DNA of 64,000 nt from Pelodera strongyloides (GCA_036852015.1 JAANDG010000047.1:1-64000), one strand, 5' to 3'; counted from the stretch's first letter, positions 11,006 through 23,613 are shown. Translations and numbers: made by a program. Notes: generated by a model from the letters alone, not told the origin.

Positions 11006-12540
11006 ATGGGCGCGATATTGGAGCTAGCAGTTATTCTCTTATTCACTACTTTATTTGCGGGATTAGAAGGTAATTTGTAAATAAAAATTAATTGACAAAT
11101 ATATAATATAAATATTTCCTGTGAATTGCCAGGGCTACAGACCTGCAAATTGTTCTCTATTGAAAATTCAAATTTGCCAAAATTACATTACTTTATGGGG
11201 TTTGCAAGTGTGCTGAAAATTTACCGTATCTTGGAACTACACGATAATATTTGTTTAATTTTCATATTATATATGCAGGTTTCGTGCAGAAATACGGTAG
11301 TATTGATACACCGTTTTTTTGGATACTTGCAAAACCCATTAGTTTCATATTTGGGGGTTGAGCAATAAGTTGATGGAATGTTTAGTAAGTTAGTAATACG
11401 ATAAGAATAAGTGGCGAATGTGGGTCATAATAAAAAGTGACAAATTGAAAAAATTGAAACTATTTTGCTTCAGCCGGTTGTGGTGTTCCCTGTCAACCTC
11501 CTTATGTAAGACCGTACGCACCTCCACCTCCTCAGGGGTATGCTTACCCTCAAAGTGAGTTCCATTTTGTGCCCTTCTAGCACGGAAGGGCACTATTATT
11601 TGCATATAAAAACAGGTTGCATACCGCGTTGATGTTACTGGAGAACTTCAAGACTCTTCATATTTATAAATAAAGGTTTATTGAACCATAACAAATTAAG
11701 CATTTCGACCGTCGAACTGTAACAACTAGCTTCGCACAGTAACGCGGAATACTATAGTTTAAACATTATTCTTCTTATTGGGAGACGTCAGCGTCACTAC
11801 TTACAATGGCTACGTAAAAAGTTCATACCATTAAAGAACAAGTATATTTTAGAACAGTAAACAAAAAACCGTAGTTGTGGCCAAAGACAAATTCCGAGAT
11901 AAGACAAAATGGTATAAACCAAATGTTAAATGTATTAATCATATCCTAGATCCCTATTCTACTTATGGCCTCCAGGGACCTCAAGGACCTCAGGCGCTGC
12001 CAGCAAGGCAATTACCGCAACTGATAGGCTCCTCTCCCGATCAATCGATATCATTAGAAACGTTGTACGGAAAAGAGACATCGTCGCCTGTGCCGAGCGA
12101 AAAGAGCGGCGAGAAGACTACGGTACTACCTTTATCTAGGATAACCAAGGAAAACGGATGTAACAAATAATAGCGCCAAGGAACATCGGCAACCATGGTT
12201 CCACCGGAAAAACTCACTTGGTGATCGGTTACCGACCACTTAGAGACGATTTTCTGACCATTTGCCGCCGGTTTTGGCCCCGTTTCCTGTTGAGAGTAGC
12301 CAAAAGTGGTACAAACAGGGCACACACTGCGATTACATGACTAGACGCCTAATTGTCAACTTTATATAGTTGTGACAAAAGAGTGATATATTCTCACTTT
12401 TAGGAAAACTACGAGGATTTTGAGAAGAAACTAGCAGAATTGAAGGCATCACCCCTGGACGATACTTCGACCGAGGTTAGCTTTCAGTTTGAGCAGATAT
12501 TTTATCTATCACGCAAAACCTACTTCAGTGTACTTGTTGG

Positions 12541-12591
<51 letters not shown>

Positions 12592-14959
12592 TGTGTGTGT
12601 GTTTGTGTGTGTGTTGTGTGTGTATGCAGTGTGTGCATGTGCGCGCGTGTCTGCGGTGCGCGTGTGTGCGTGTGTGTTACCTCTATGGCTAGCGGAGGTG
12701 TACCACGGAGATACCACCACGAAATTTGGGGGCTTTGAGGGAATGCATAACAGTGAGTAAAAACCAAACGGTTATCAGAAATCACATCCTTTAATTATTC
12801 AGAATGCCCCTGTAACCCTCGCAACGCCTTCGCAACGCACTGAAATCAGTCAAATCTATCTGCGTCCTGATGCTTCTGGAGCTTACGGACATCCTGATTT
12901 TGGAAATTATGCCCGTCCGGTGCCTTATAGGCCACAACCTATGCCAGCCTACTCACAACCTTATTACCCGCAACCGATTCCCAGAGGTAAATTTTATTGC
13001 GAAATACCGGCCGGTTTTTGCAACGCATCGTGGACAACTGAATTCTTACGTATTTATGCTAATTTACTGAAATTAGCTCGACCTTTTATTCTAATCTATA
13101 TTCATTTGCATAAGCTGCAGAAGAATGCTGGTGTACTCGATGTGTTTCAAAAACCGACAGGTATTTCATTTTAACTCATAACCAATTACCTAACAAAGAC
13201 AAATAACTTCGTATATATAGACTCCAACGGAATTCTTTCTTTTCCTACAACAGTACTTTCGCCAAAAAATCTAGTCCAACGTGGGTAATGCTAGGTGAGG
13301 ATGGTGTTAAAGGGACAGGCCCATCAAAGTAAACCTATATTTACGATTTCGTCTTATTTTTTATTGAAAGTATTTATTACAATATATGCAAACCAAATTT
13401 TATCGACATTCACCCCGGGGAACTTTTTCCGACGAGCGCGTCCGCAAATCTACTTTCTAATCCTACCAATTCACGGTTTATCATTTATATACCTATCAAT
13501 TATTTCATAAGTAACCATTCATTCAGGTTGCCCAATGCCAATGTACCGTGCACCACCTCCTCCTCGCTATGCCCAACAACCCTACCGCCCGGTACCACTT
13601 CCCAGTTACCAGTCCCCGCAAACTTACGCCCAAATCCCACCGCCCACGTACAATCAACCCGCGCAGCTACCAACCCCGCTTCCCATTGCTCCCTCGTTTC
13701 CGGATGGTAGTGTTATATGGATGTGATGGGAAATAAAATCCCGCCTATTACGTATTAAGTATTAGGACATAACTTTAGCTAGGAGATGCCTGTCAGGTGA
13801 GTCAGGTCAGGATCAGTAGTGCGGTTCATTGAACAAAAATACCAAAAGAACTTACCATGGTATGTAAGCTATACTGAACCACATGCTACACGAGCTATCA
13901 CAAACTGTATACTTTTATTATAATTTAATATTATTATATTTTCTCAGTTCCACCTCCATCCCCCTTCAACAAATATCACTCTCCATTGAATGATTGCTGT
14001 GCGAGATGTGGAGCACCTTGTCGATATAAGGCGAAGCAAGTTGTAAGTTTTACCTTTTGTAGTTTGTAATTTATGTGCTAACACAGAACACAGACTGTTT
14101 GATACCTTGTTGGTGAGGATGCGTTCGCCATACTCTTGCGATGTGTTCGCCAGTTCACTGGTGTCCTTTCGCCAGAAATCTAGCGAAGATATCTTTATCT
14201 GGTCCTGCATAGAGCCCCTTATCATTTCGTGCCCCTCAGATTTTCATAGTGTTTAGTCACTCTGATCTATGAAAATAGGGCAAGAATAAAACATTCCTTC
14301 CTGCCTTATTTAGGCATCCGGAGTGGCCAACCACAAGAACGAGACCCGCAATAAACATGAAGATAATGAAGTATCGATTGGTTCCACCAAACAAATCGAC
14401 GGACCGGTCAAGTGCAGCGATGAGAAGTTGAAGAAAATTATGGAAAAGGTAAATTTCTTCGAGGAATAGGTTTTAGTTTTATCACGTTGCGATAAAGTTT
14501 TGGAAACAAAAAATGAGTGAGTGTTTACAACTTGAAGTAACTTGGCTTGTACCTTACGTAACTCTACTACTACTGGTAAGCAGTGGCCGTATGTACGAAC
14601 ACCGGGAATATGCTCCCAGCTCCCAGTGGGAGTTGAGAGAAAGAGAGAGATAACACGAATCAGAGACACACAGAGACAAATTCTCCCAAGCGGGGAAGCT
14701 CCCACTGTTGGTGCATAGGGCCACACATGTGGCTTCACAGAAAAGCATGTCAGCATAAAAACAGCATTAATATTTGCAGGCAACCACAAGCACCGAACAA
14801 CTTTCAAAGCGTATGATCCAACGACTTGCCGAGGAAGCTTTTGGTGGTGCATTTTTCGTAGTCTGTAGCCGGGATGATTTTAGTTATGTGAGCCGCGCGG
14901 AAACGTTCTGTCAAACAGAAAAGAATGGTGTGGTGTGCTATGCTTTTCAACACCGATAA
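11006..14959 (+). CDS. Ground-like domain protein (Hedgehog-related family), secreted, Pro/Tyr/Gln-rich
   Basis: Nine exons: 11006-11069, 11474-11554, 11950-12122, 12404-12475, 12803-12986, 13527-13706, 13948-14042, 14314-14448 and 14780-14959, giving 387 residues with all phases matching. Residues 1-20 (MGAILELAVILLFTTLFAGL) are a signal peptide. GCGVPCQPP follows, then a long Pro/Tyr/Gln-rich region. The C-terminal ~120 residues match the nematode ground-like domain: DCCARCGAPC, CSDEKLKKIM, LSKRMIQRLAEEAFGG, FFVVCSRDDFSYV, AETFCQ and GVVCYAF. This domain is diagnostic of the warthog/groundhog/ground-like group; members are secreted and linked to cuticle and epidermis, with no known enzymatic role. 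Introns hold family A and B elements, a family H foldback and a GT microsatellite. Placing the third exon at 11950 (acceptor ATCCTAG) is required by phase; the nearby CTCCAG would shift the frame. Confidence 0.92.
11195..11340. repeat. Family H foldback, copy 1
   Basis: Ends ATGGGGTTTGCAAGTGT and TACTTGCAAAACCCAT. The inner arms carry TACCGTATCTTGGAACTACA. It lies in intron 1 of the ground-like gene. Copies 2 and 3 are 28190-28335 and 35493-35639. Confidence 0.8.
12170..12310. repeat. Weak foldback with GGTGATCGGTTACCGACCAC
   Basis: Short imperfect inverted segments (GGTGATCGGTTACCGACCAC and neighbouring GGTTCCACCGG/CCGCCGG) lie in intron 3 of the ground-like gene. It may be related to the GC-richer foldback at 24130-24316; similarity is slight. 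Confidence 0.3.
12543..12680. repeat. (GT)n microsatellite
   Basis: A near-pure GT tract runs to about 12590, followed by degraded GT/GC repeats. It is intronic in the ground-like gene and explains the Cys-Val and His-Thr open frames there. Confidence 0.95.
12994..13174. mobile_element. TTAA foldback, family A, 7 bp from a splice donor
   Basis: Left end TTATTGCGAAATACCGGCCG (first bases mutated), right end ATTTCATTTTAA. The element starts seven bases after the donor GT at 12987 in the ground-like gene, so most of the 5' end of this intron is transposon sequence. Confidence 0.85.
13307..13440. mobile_element. TTAA foldback, family B, left half only
   Basis: Starts TTAAAGGGACAGGCCCATCA and follows family B through TTACAATATATGCAAACC and CTTTTTCCGA, then stops without a right arm. 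Full copies are 22577-22973, 28852-29247 and 43898-44292. Confidence 0.8.
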
Positions 14960-16640
14960 TTGTAGTTTAGAGTCTGGTAAGGTGATAAATAGAGCCTAAA
15001 TTATCGTACTTTTCTAATATGCATTTTAAATTTGCAGCTTTTCAGTAAATTTATTAAACTTTTGAATCCAATCTTCAGCTACTTCAGCAACTACTCCTAC
15101 TCCAAAACGTTGAATCTCATTTTTTAGTAGATATCATTTTTCTTTCGATGTCACGTATCTGTTCTACATACCTCACCTATGTACTGTTGTACAAATTGTC
15201 AACTTGTGTATTTTTGCGTAATATGTATAAGGTCTCTTTCATTCAATATAATGTATGTGTATTATTACTTTCTTGTCACATGTGTGACGCTCCATTTACT
15301 TGTGTAAGAACAGCGAATCAGTTTTTTTTAAGCGAAATACCAGCCGGTTTTGAAACGCATCGTGGACAGCTGAATTTTTACTTATTTATGCAAAGTTGCT
15401 CGAATTTAGCTCGATTTTTTATAACCTGCATAAGAATGCTGGTGTACTCGGTGTTTCAAGAACGGGCGGTATTTCGCTTAAAATTAACTATGAAAGAAAT
15501 TATATGAAATGTGCTTTATGTTCCTCCAGTATTTAACCCTTTCTCCCAATTTTTATTAATATATATTCTAAAAGAATAAAATAAAAGGACAAGACTTGAG
15601 GCACTTCATAAACGAATTGCAATCACTCAATAAGGCACTTTTTGGTGATGCTCTATAAATCGATAAATAAAAAAAAAATCAATAACACGGCTAAGAACAA
15701 CCCAATAAATAGCAGTGAAAAGGCGGTATACGGTAAAATTCCAATTCACATACACAAACTACCGTATACCACCCGTTTTTCAAAAATAAACGAAAAATCA
15801 ATAAATCGATAAAAAAGAGAATTCTGACTACACATGATATGGAATGATTCCGAAGTTACGCTTACACAGAGGAATATTCATATAGAAATATATCGATCCC
15901 AAGTGGAAACCTTTGTTTTAATTTTCGGGGTGGCTCAACACATTCAAATTCAACATATACGCTGGGGAGCCTTAACTTAATGTTTAAAGTTAAAGGTTTA
16001 ACTTTAATTTTAAAGTTTAAAATTAAGATTAAAGCCCAGGTTTCCAAACTTGGGGTCCCAAGGGTCAACCATGACGTGACACACGCAAAATTATACTATT
16101 CATATTCATCCCTCATAAATTTGCATACGCCAACTCATGGCCTACCGCTCTGGGATACCCACAATAAATAAACGAATAAACAAAGAATAAATACTCTAGA
16201 AAAAGAAAATATAAAAAGAAAAAAAGGCTATGTACATCCTATCACAGTGTGCTGATGCGGGGGTGCGTGGGCCAAGTTACTCCACGACGATAAAACGGAA
16301 GGTTTTCAAACGGATCCTTCAACCTTACACACATAGAAATAGAGAATAATTAGCCATACGACACAATTAGAAGGGGGCGGGGGCCAATTAGGGGGCGGGG
16401 CATTTGGGGACCTGGGATCATAAAATTAACATTTCTAAGTGTTTTATTTTCGTTTTGAGTAAATATGATATCAGAGATAACTTACATTAAAATCTAAATT
16501 GTAATTGTAAGCTTAAGGGTTAAGGGACATGGTGAATGGGGGAACGGAAGGAAAGGTATGGGAAAGAGGTCTAGTTAACCGCAAGTTGAGCTAGCCGATT
16601 GGGAGCCGCACTGGCGCCGCCGGGGCGCAGTCTTCGAGGA
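14960..16640. other. Intergenic between convergent genes
   Basis: This contains the ground-like 3' flank (AATAAA at 15575), a family A element, a small inverted repeat at 15721-15767 (GGCGGTATACGGTA and inverse) and, nearer the right side, a TTTATT at 16443 that would be the minus-strand poly(A) signal of the zinc-finger gene. No gene is seen. Confidence 0.5.
15328..15481. mobile_element. TTAA foldback, family A
   Basis: Both ends are present (TTAAGCGAAATACCAGCCGG; ATTTCGCTTAA). The interior is shortened: the ATTTGCAT segment is deleted. Confidence 0.85.
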
Positions 16641-16647
16641 CAATGGA

Positions 16648-19600
16648 CTAGTTGGAGGCGCTCTGAAAATATTAGCGTTAAATTATTTTTTAATGGCTGA
16701 ATCAGGCAATGAACTGAATACTTTTAAACTTTTCAGTAAAACTTTTCAAAGGTAAAAATGTAGAAAGATAAAAAGGTAAAAAAACTTTTCAGTCATTTTT
16801 CATTTTTCGAGACACACTCCATATTATGCACAATGTAAAAAAATAAAAACAGTAAATGAAAGCAAAAAATGTTGCCCAGGCAGTAATGACGCAGAGCTAA
16901 TTAGCATATAATTGAAAGAATTTATAAGACATACCGGAATTCCAAATGCACGCTGCAATTGTTCGGTCCAATGGTTCATCTGAGGGTTCCGCTTATCTGG
17001 TGGGCAATGACACTTGAGGCCGCAGAACGGATGGGCGAACCCGCATTCCTGCGCCTAAAACAAGAAATTCAGTGGATATTATGCACATTTTATGCAAAAA
17101 TCTACCGTAATCTACCCTATTCGATAATTTAACGTCTTAAATACAATAACGCATAAACACAAATAATCACGCAAGCACTATTCATTAACAGGGAAAAGTC
17201 ACGCGGTTTACGTCATGGCACTAATGAAGCTGTGCAGAGCCGCAGACTGCTACACAGACCAGTGTTTAAAGCGAAATACCGGCCGGTTTTTGAAACGCAT
17301 CGTGGACAACTCAGTTCTTACGTATTTATGCTAATTTGCTTGAATCAAGCTCGATTTTTTATTCTAATCAATGGCCATTTGCATAAGCTGCATGAGAATG
17401 CTGATGTACTGGATGTGTTTCAAAAAACCGGCCGGTATTTCGCTTTAATGAGCCAATAATCCATATAAGCAAATCAATCAATAAAACAATCAAACCTGAT
17501 GCGCGCAGGTCGGATAGAACCTGCAGCTCTCCCTCGGATGCCACAAGGTGCACCCAGTCTCTTGGCGGTGACGCCGGTTCTCCCAGAAGACGCACTGCGG
17601 TGCCGGCTTGCGGAAGCGGTCGCGTGACTGCTGCGAATTCTGCTGCTGGCACTGTTGTTGCTGTTGCTGCGCCTGCTGTTTGCGCTCCATCACTAAATAA
17701 TTTTCTTTTTTATTAAAAGGAATCAATTCTCGATTTGAAAATAAGCCAGGTTCGCTTACTATCGTGATTTAAAATACATAAAATGTTTAAGTCTAGCCTT
17801 ACGTGACCCGTCAGGCCCCCGAAGGAGAGGCCGTCAGCAATGGTCTAAAAAAATACAAATATAAAATGAATAATTGACAAACACATACTCAAAGCCTGCT
17901 GCTGCTGGTGTTGCTGCTGATGTTGTTGTTGTTGCTGGACGAATTCGTTTCTGAGGCGCTGCACGCGGCTAATGTGCCCGTCGTTTTCGCCACCTACAGT
18001 AGTTGGAGTGGGGGTGGTTGGAGTACACTCGTCACCCAACATTCCATCACGATGCGACGACGTACCAAGAGTCGACTGCTGCATCTGCCACGCGCGGCGT
18101 CGGAAACGCTCCTCGGCCTGAACGAAAATAATTTAAAGCGAAATATCGGCCGGTTTTTGAAACACATAGAGTACACCACCATTCGTATGCAGTTTATGCA
18201 AATGAACATAAATTAGAATAAAAAATCGAGCTAAATTCGAGTAAATTAGCATAAATACGCAAGAATTCAGCTGTCCACGATGCGTTTCAAAAAGCGGCTG
18301 GTATTTGGCTTTAAAATACTACCGCTATATTATCGCAATCATTGCTACTGCACACAGAACAATAGAAAATGGATACAGCTCGATGATTCCATAGACTACT
18401 AATGCTAATAATTTGATGTGCAAGTGTCAAACAACCCAGCGAAATTTTATACTCATTTTCAAACTACAAACTTCAATTCAAATGACAAACTACAATCCAA
18501 CAAGCTGTTTACCTTCTTCCACGGATTCTCTCCAAACGCGTTCATCCGCCCCTTGTTATCGTCCTTGTCGGCGTCCGTCTCCTTCTCTGCTCTCTCCAAC
18601 TTTTCCAATCTCTCGGTACGGTCGTCCGCGTCCGACATCGATTTACCGCCTCTTCCGCCACGCGGAGAATCGTAACCGGGAGGAGGAATGGTAAAATCTT
18701 GCTTCATACCTGAATATATTCGTTTTAAAGAGTAAAGGTACATGGTTGATAACGTACACTGGTCGTTCCGTTATGAGCCGTACATATAAACTTAAAGAAA
18801 ATAGGTTACAATGGAAAGATCGATAACCTGTTAGACTATATAGCCATAGCTACCTCTAACTGTAAAGAATATGACATAAAGCAGAACCTATGCGATACCT
18901 AATGCCATTTTGAGCGTTTATATTGAAATGTAAATAAACCCTTATACTTATTATGCATACAGCCAAATGCGGAGTAGAATTGACTCCAATAATTGCTAAT
19001 TACATTTTTAATTACGCAATTGATTCATTGCTAATTATATAATTACTCCATAAAATCCCTTACCATATTCATTCTGCGACATGATGCGATCAGAGTCGGG
19101 TGAAGAGTGCAGGTACACAGCCGGACGAGACGATGTGGAATTCGAGCCCTGAATCGATAAATGATTATTGATTAGAAAATTTTTATTATTGTTTCAATAA
19201 AGAGTCTACATTGATTATTGATTGATTTAACTATCATTGGTTGTTCAATGATTAATTTAGTATTTATTAAACAAACAGCGAATCTTTGTATTTAAATCAA
19301 CTCTGGACTCCTTTTGGTATTCCCTTTTGATGAGGAGATGACTTTAAAGCGAAATACCGGACGGTTTTTGAAACACATCGTGTACACCAGCATTCTTATG
19401 CAGCTTATGTAAATGAACATAAATTAGAATCAAATATCGAGTTAAATTCGAGCAACTTTGTATAAATACGTAATCATTCAGTTGTCCATGATGCGTTTCA
19501 AAAACCGGAAGGTATTTGGCTTTAAAAACTATACTTGTTCCAAATGCTCACCTGCAGTGCTCCGGCGAAGGTCTGCGGTGCGGCAACAGGGACGACCGTC

Positions 19601-19885
19601 GAAGCAGGGGCCGCAACAGAAGATGCTGCGTTCCCGGGACTCGGAGACTGCGGCTGCGGCGGCACGGACACCATCATTGTCGGAGTAGAAGAGACCACCG
19701 CAGGTGCTTGTGCCACCGACGCAGCCGTCACGGCAGCCATCAGTGCGCCATTGTGGAGCGGCGCAGCAGTGGAACACTGCAGCGCCACAGCATTGCGCGT
19801 CGCCGTCTGGTTGCCGGGGAAGGGCAGCACGTCCGAAGGCTGCACGCCCGCAGCGGCGCAAATGCGCCCAATCAGCAATTCCAAG
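16648..19885 (-). CDS. CCCH zinc-finger, glutamine-rich protein, Nab2/ZC3H14(SUT-2)-like (5' partial)
   Basis: Minus-strand exons in transcript order: 19885-19552, 19148-19064, 18709-18513, 18117-17889, 17692-17496, 17054-16935 and 16662-16648 (TAG). This is 391 residues of a protein whose first exon I could not locate. Exon 1 needs one preceding codon fragment of two bases. Order of parts: Ala/Pro/Val-rich segment; charged stretch (DDRTERLEKLERAEKE); poly-Gln runs (QQQQQHQQQHQQQQ and a second at MMERKQQAQ); then the zinc fingers. The clear finger is CRFYPTCAHQAQECGFAH, C-x5-C-x6-C-x3-H. The preceding CVFWENR...CTLWH has Arg where the second Cys is expected, and CGLKCHC follows. CRFYPTC...FAHP is the style of poly(A)-binding Nab2/ZC3H14 fingers, so nuclear poly(A) RNA binding is inferred. 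Three introns hold family A elements. Confidence 0.78.
17266..17448. mobile_element. TTAA foldback, family A
   Basis: Near full-length with intact CCGGCCGG-containing ends. It lies in the intron between zinc-finger exons 5 and 6, ending 47 bp from the exon 5 donor. Confidence 0.92.
17803..17844 (-). other. Possible cryptic or poison exon, 42 nt
   Basis: On the minus strand it is bounded by TTTTTTTAG and CAC|GTAAGG, both good splice signals. It lies between exons 4 and 5 of the zinc-finger gene. The main transcript phase enters it as AAC CAT TGC TGA, a stop, whereas exon 4 joins exon 5 cleanly. If it is used, it would truncate the protein. Confidence 0.35.
18133..18314. mobile_element. TTAA foldback, family A, 15 bp from a splice acceptor
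   Basis: Ends TTAAAGCGAAATATCGGCCG and TATTTGGCTTTAA. Its left edge is 15 bp upstream (in transcript sense) of the acceptor of zinc-finger exon 4. Confidence 0.92.
19344..19525. mobile_element. TTAA foldback, family A, 26 bp from a splice donor
   Basis: Ends TTAAAGCGAAATACCGGACG and TATTTGGCTTTAA. It is intronic, next to the donor of the 334-nt zinc-finger exon. Confidence 0.92.
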
Positions 19886-20469
19886 CTGAAATATTAAAAT
19901 ATGAGAATTATACAAATGCTTACAACAATACAAAGCAAAAAACTCGGATTTTCATTTTGCTAATTGCACAAGGAGGCGCATTGAGACTGCGTAGAAAATG
20001 AATACTAGCGGTACGGCATAGTTATGAACCCCCACTCTATACATACCCATAGTGGTCCAGTATAGCCCAGTATACCGCCCTCAATTAAGTATCGTAGCGG
20101 CTGGTTCCAAGCGAAACCGCTAGCGGTCCCAACCCCATTGACCCAAAGTGTCAATTCAGTATCGCCCATTGTAAAGGTGTATACAATTGGGACAGCGCGC
20201 GCGGCGCGTTATATAAAGATACATCTAATGGGTCTGTGCGGGCGGGCACTCGAACGCGCACCATAACAATGTGCGGGTCATTTCAGAATATACTGGACAC
20301 AAGGGTGCTATTTTATAAGGGCGGTTTCAATAAGGTGACCGCCCAATTGACACTATTCCATTGCATTGGAATGGAGAACAAAATATAAGGTCGAGAGTTT
20401 TTACGCGCCCGCACTCGTCCTTCGCAAGGGTTATTTGGGTCATCTTGGAGATAGAAATAAAGAAAAGGA

Positions 20470-20563
20470 AAGAGAGCTAGCGAGAAAGATAGAATAGAGA
20501 GCGAGAGAGCGAGAGAGAGAGAGAGAGAGCTAGTGAGAAAGAGAGAGAGAAAGAGAGAGAACA
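20470..20563. repeat. (GA)n tract
   Basis: Purine-rich GAGA microsatellite; Ser-Leu-rich open frames on the other strand are artefacts of it. Confidence 0.9.
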
Positions 20564-21292
20564 ATATTGTATGAGATTAAAATGCAGCAGAACAACTAAA
20601 TAAATATAGAAAGATGTAGTCTGATATCTGATAATGTACAGCTTGATATACATAATTCTTACATAATTCATAACTTTTCTGAACATGAAGATCATGAACA
20701 CGAGCCAGTAAAGTTACCAAACATAAGAAATAATGGCTGAGAAATTGCGTGAACAAAATTAATAAGTCTATATGATATCCGTTCTAATGATAAACACTAC
20801 TACAGAGAAACTACTTTGAAAAAAACACATTTTTGCTAAACTTAGAACATCCTGGATATCTAGAGGGATATAGGCATGAAGGTTGAACCCCAGGAAGGAT
20901 GGTACCACCCTGCCATGGTGTCTACATGTCATGGTGTGACTAATGGTACTACAGTTCCCCGATGGGTACAAAACGCCGTGGGCGTGGCCTATAAAAAGGG
21001 GCGTGGTCAGGCATTCAATAACCCCACAAATCAATGCACGGGGGACAGTTTACAATATGCAAATCGTGGATTTACAATCGAGGCTAATCTAGTAATAGTA
21101 ATACAACCTGGTGGGAAAGTGGTCAAGGTTGGGCCATTAATGGTTACTGTAAGTAAATGGTTACTGTAATTACAGTACTGTAATTGCTTTAGGATGGTTG
21201 CTAACGTTTCTATTCACATACTCAGTCTCGATATCCAGATGCACATAGTAGTAAGATATGATAAGTTGGAAGAAGTACTCTATGTCAAGTTG

Positions 21293-21384
21293 TTAAAGCG
21301 AAATACTGGCCGGTTTTTGAAACACATCGAGTTCATTTGAAACACATCAATGCGGTTCAAAAACCCGCCGATATTTCGCTTTGA
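21293..21384. mobile_element. TTAA foldback, family A, internally deleted (92 bp)
   Basis: Left end TTAAAGCGAAATACTGGCCG and right end ATATTTCGCTTTGA are both present, but nearly all of the interior is gone. This leaves the two terminal arms about 20 bp apart. Confidence 0.85.
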
Positions 21385-22576
21385 GATTATTTGACTAACA
21401 GGGGATTATATTATATATAACATAATCAAATATGAGCGAGCTCTACCCTCTAACTTTGGTAAAAATTAAGCAAATCTAGTCCTATAGTTAAACTACGCGT
21501 AATAAATACATGATACAATCAACTATAAAATACACCAAATGGTCAGCTAATGGTTAATTAACTTATGACCTTGCGTGCCTCACTAACTACGGGTGATAAA
21601 ATACTTCATAAAGTTGCTATCTGCACTAGATCATAGGGTTATAAACTACAGTCATATTGACATTTTAGCAAAGTTTTCTATCTATTTTATTGCGTATTCC
21701 ATCTACGTATTCTAGCCAAGATTTACGATTCAATACATGATTACGTACCACTTTTACAATCGCAGTACTAGTACTATTCTTTACTATACATAGATTATAT
21801 CATACACCTTTACCACTGATATGCTTTACTTTATTTTATTAAATAACACCGAGGTGTGCATCAAATAATGTACAAATAATGTACAATAATGTACAAATAA
21901 TGTACATATAACGAAACCGTTTGTACTGTAGTCGATTAGCAATCTCAAAAATCGAGAAAATATTTAATGAAAGAAAATCTAAAGATTCAAGAACAGTATT
22001 CATTTCTCGAAGCCAAATATATACGAAAGGAAACGCGTAAAAATGACTGTACATCTATGAGTCAGGCAGTATAAAACAGTCGAAAAGACGGGGCTTTTAT
22101 GGGGAAAACCCACCCAAAAATGATGATATAAAACACGTAACTCGAGAGATAAAAGTTTCGCGCTAGTGATAAAATGCCTATGGTTAAGATTTCAACTCGA
22201 CTTCGACCTCGACGGATGCATAAACTTACGTAAATTTGTTTTAGAATGGAAAGTAAGCTTATGTGCAATGTATTTTTTTAAAGGGAGTAATTAATGCAAA
22301 CGTAATATATAGAAAATGTAAAAGAGTGTAAAGATGGATGTATAATTGTACTGCATACAAATGTAATGATACTTGACTATGATAGCCAAATCCAAGAGTT
22401 TCGAGCATTTCAAAAACATGCCAATATACCAAAAAAAAACAATAAATTTCCCCAGTCGTGTATCTATTTAGTTCATCAAATGCAAAAAAAGGGTGTAAAC
22501 TCCTGGATTCAACATGACCCTCGTGTACCATTTCGTACAGGGTGGTCACCGTGGTACCAACGAGCATAAATGTCAT

Positions 22577-22973
22577 TTAAAGGGACAGGCCCATCAAAGT
22601 AAACCTATATTTACGATACGTTCATAGTGACTATCAAGCATTTTTATTACAATATATACAAACTAAATTTCACCATTATTCGCCCTAGACAACTTTTTTC
22701 CAATGCGCTCAGCTTAAATGTATACCGTAAAGCCGCAAATATCCTTGTCGTCAATGCAAATTTATCGTGAAATTATAATGCGATTAAAATTTGCATATAT
22801 AGCTTTGAAATCTGCAGATTTATGGTATACATATGCGTTGAGCGCATTGGAAAAAAGTTGTCTAGGGCGAATAATGGTGAAATTTAGTTTGTATATATTG
22901 TAATAAAAATGCTTGATAGTCATTATGAACGTATCGTAAATATAGGTTTTTTTTGATGGGCCTGTCCCTTTAA
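22577..22973. mobile_element. TTAA foldback, family B (397 bp)
   Basis: Ends TTAAAGGGACAGGCCCATCA and inverse. The arms carry TTACAATATATACAAACTAA and its complement, and the centre contains AAAATTTGCATATATAG. Non-coding. Confidence 0.92.
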
Positions 22974-23476
22974 ACCAAATAATAATCATAACCAGTTAAG
23001 CAACGCGTGTTTCGCTATGATTCATGAACGCGCGGATCTCGACATAATAATGATAATGTTTTATGCAAATTTCTACACCGTGCCACTCTGTACTTGGTCA
23101 TAAATGGGCATAGTTTACCGTCCAAAAAGGGTTTACTAGTTGGGAAAGGCAAATATTACACCAAAATCCAGTTTACCTCCCTACATGGGTAACATGGGAC
23201 ACGTACATGGTAAATATACACTTTACCTAAACTAATGACTAGCAAGTCAACATTTTGAATAGCACTTGCAATTAGTTGGTACGATCGTCCTTGACAAGCG
23301 CAAAGTAATCTACGCACAGCGCAATTAATTTTAGACTCACTGATTAATTGTGTGTTAGTTGTTTAATTCATTGCAGAACTTACGCTAATTCTGCACACCT
23401 CTTTTATGGAATCAATTAAGACTCATGATAACTGTGACTTACGCTTCTCGATATGTTATTAAGTTTTCCTTAACAG

Positions 23477-23613
23477 AGAGAGAGAGAGAGACTGGGGAGA
23501 GGTAGACAAGAGAGAGAGAGATGTAGACAAGAGAGAGAGAAGAGAGAGAGAAGAGAGAGAAGAGAGAGAAGAGAGAGAGAAGCGAGATGGAGAGAGAGAG
23601 AGAGAGAGAGAGA
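23477..23613. repeat. (GA)n tract
   Basis: Interrupted GAGA microsatellite of about 135 bp. Confidence 0.93.

Noticed and set aside
12520..12785. Cys/Val- and His/Thr-rich proteins
   Set aside because: They are translations of a GT microsatellite inside an intron.
19522..20001. Overlapping long open frames in all phases
   Set aside because: This is a GC-rich real exon on the minus strand; only one frame joins correctly to the next exon, the others are shadows.
20876..21169. Plus-strand protein starting MKVEPQEGWYHPAMV
   Set aside because: No splice context, no family signature and no neighbouring coding block; it looks like chance or repeat sequence.
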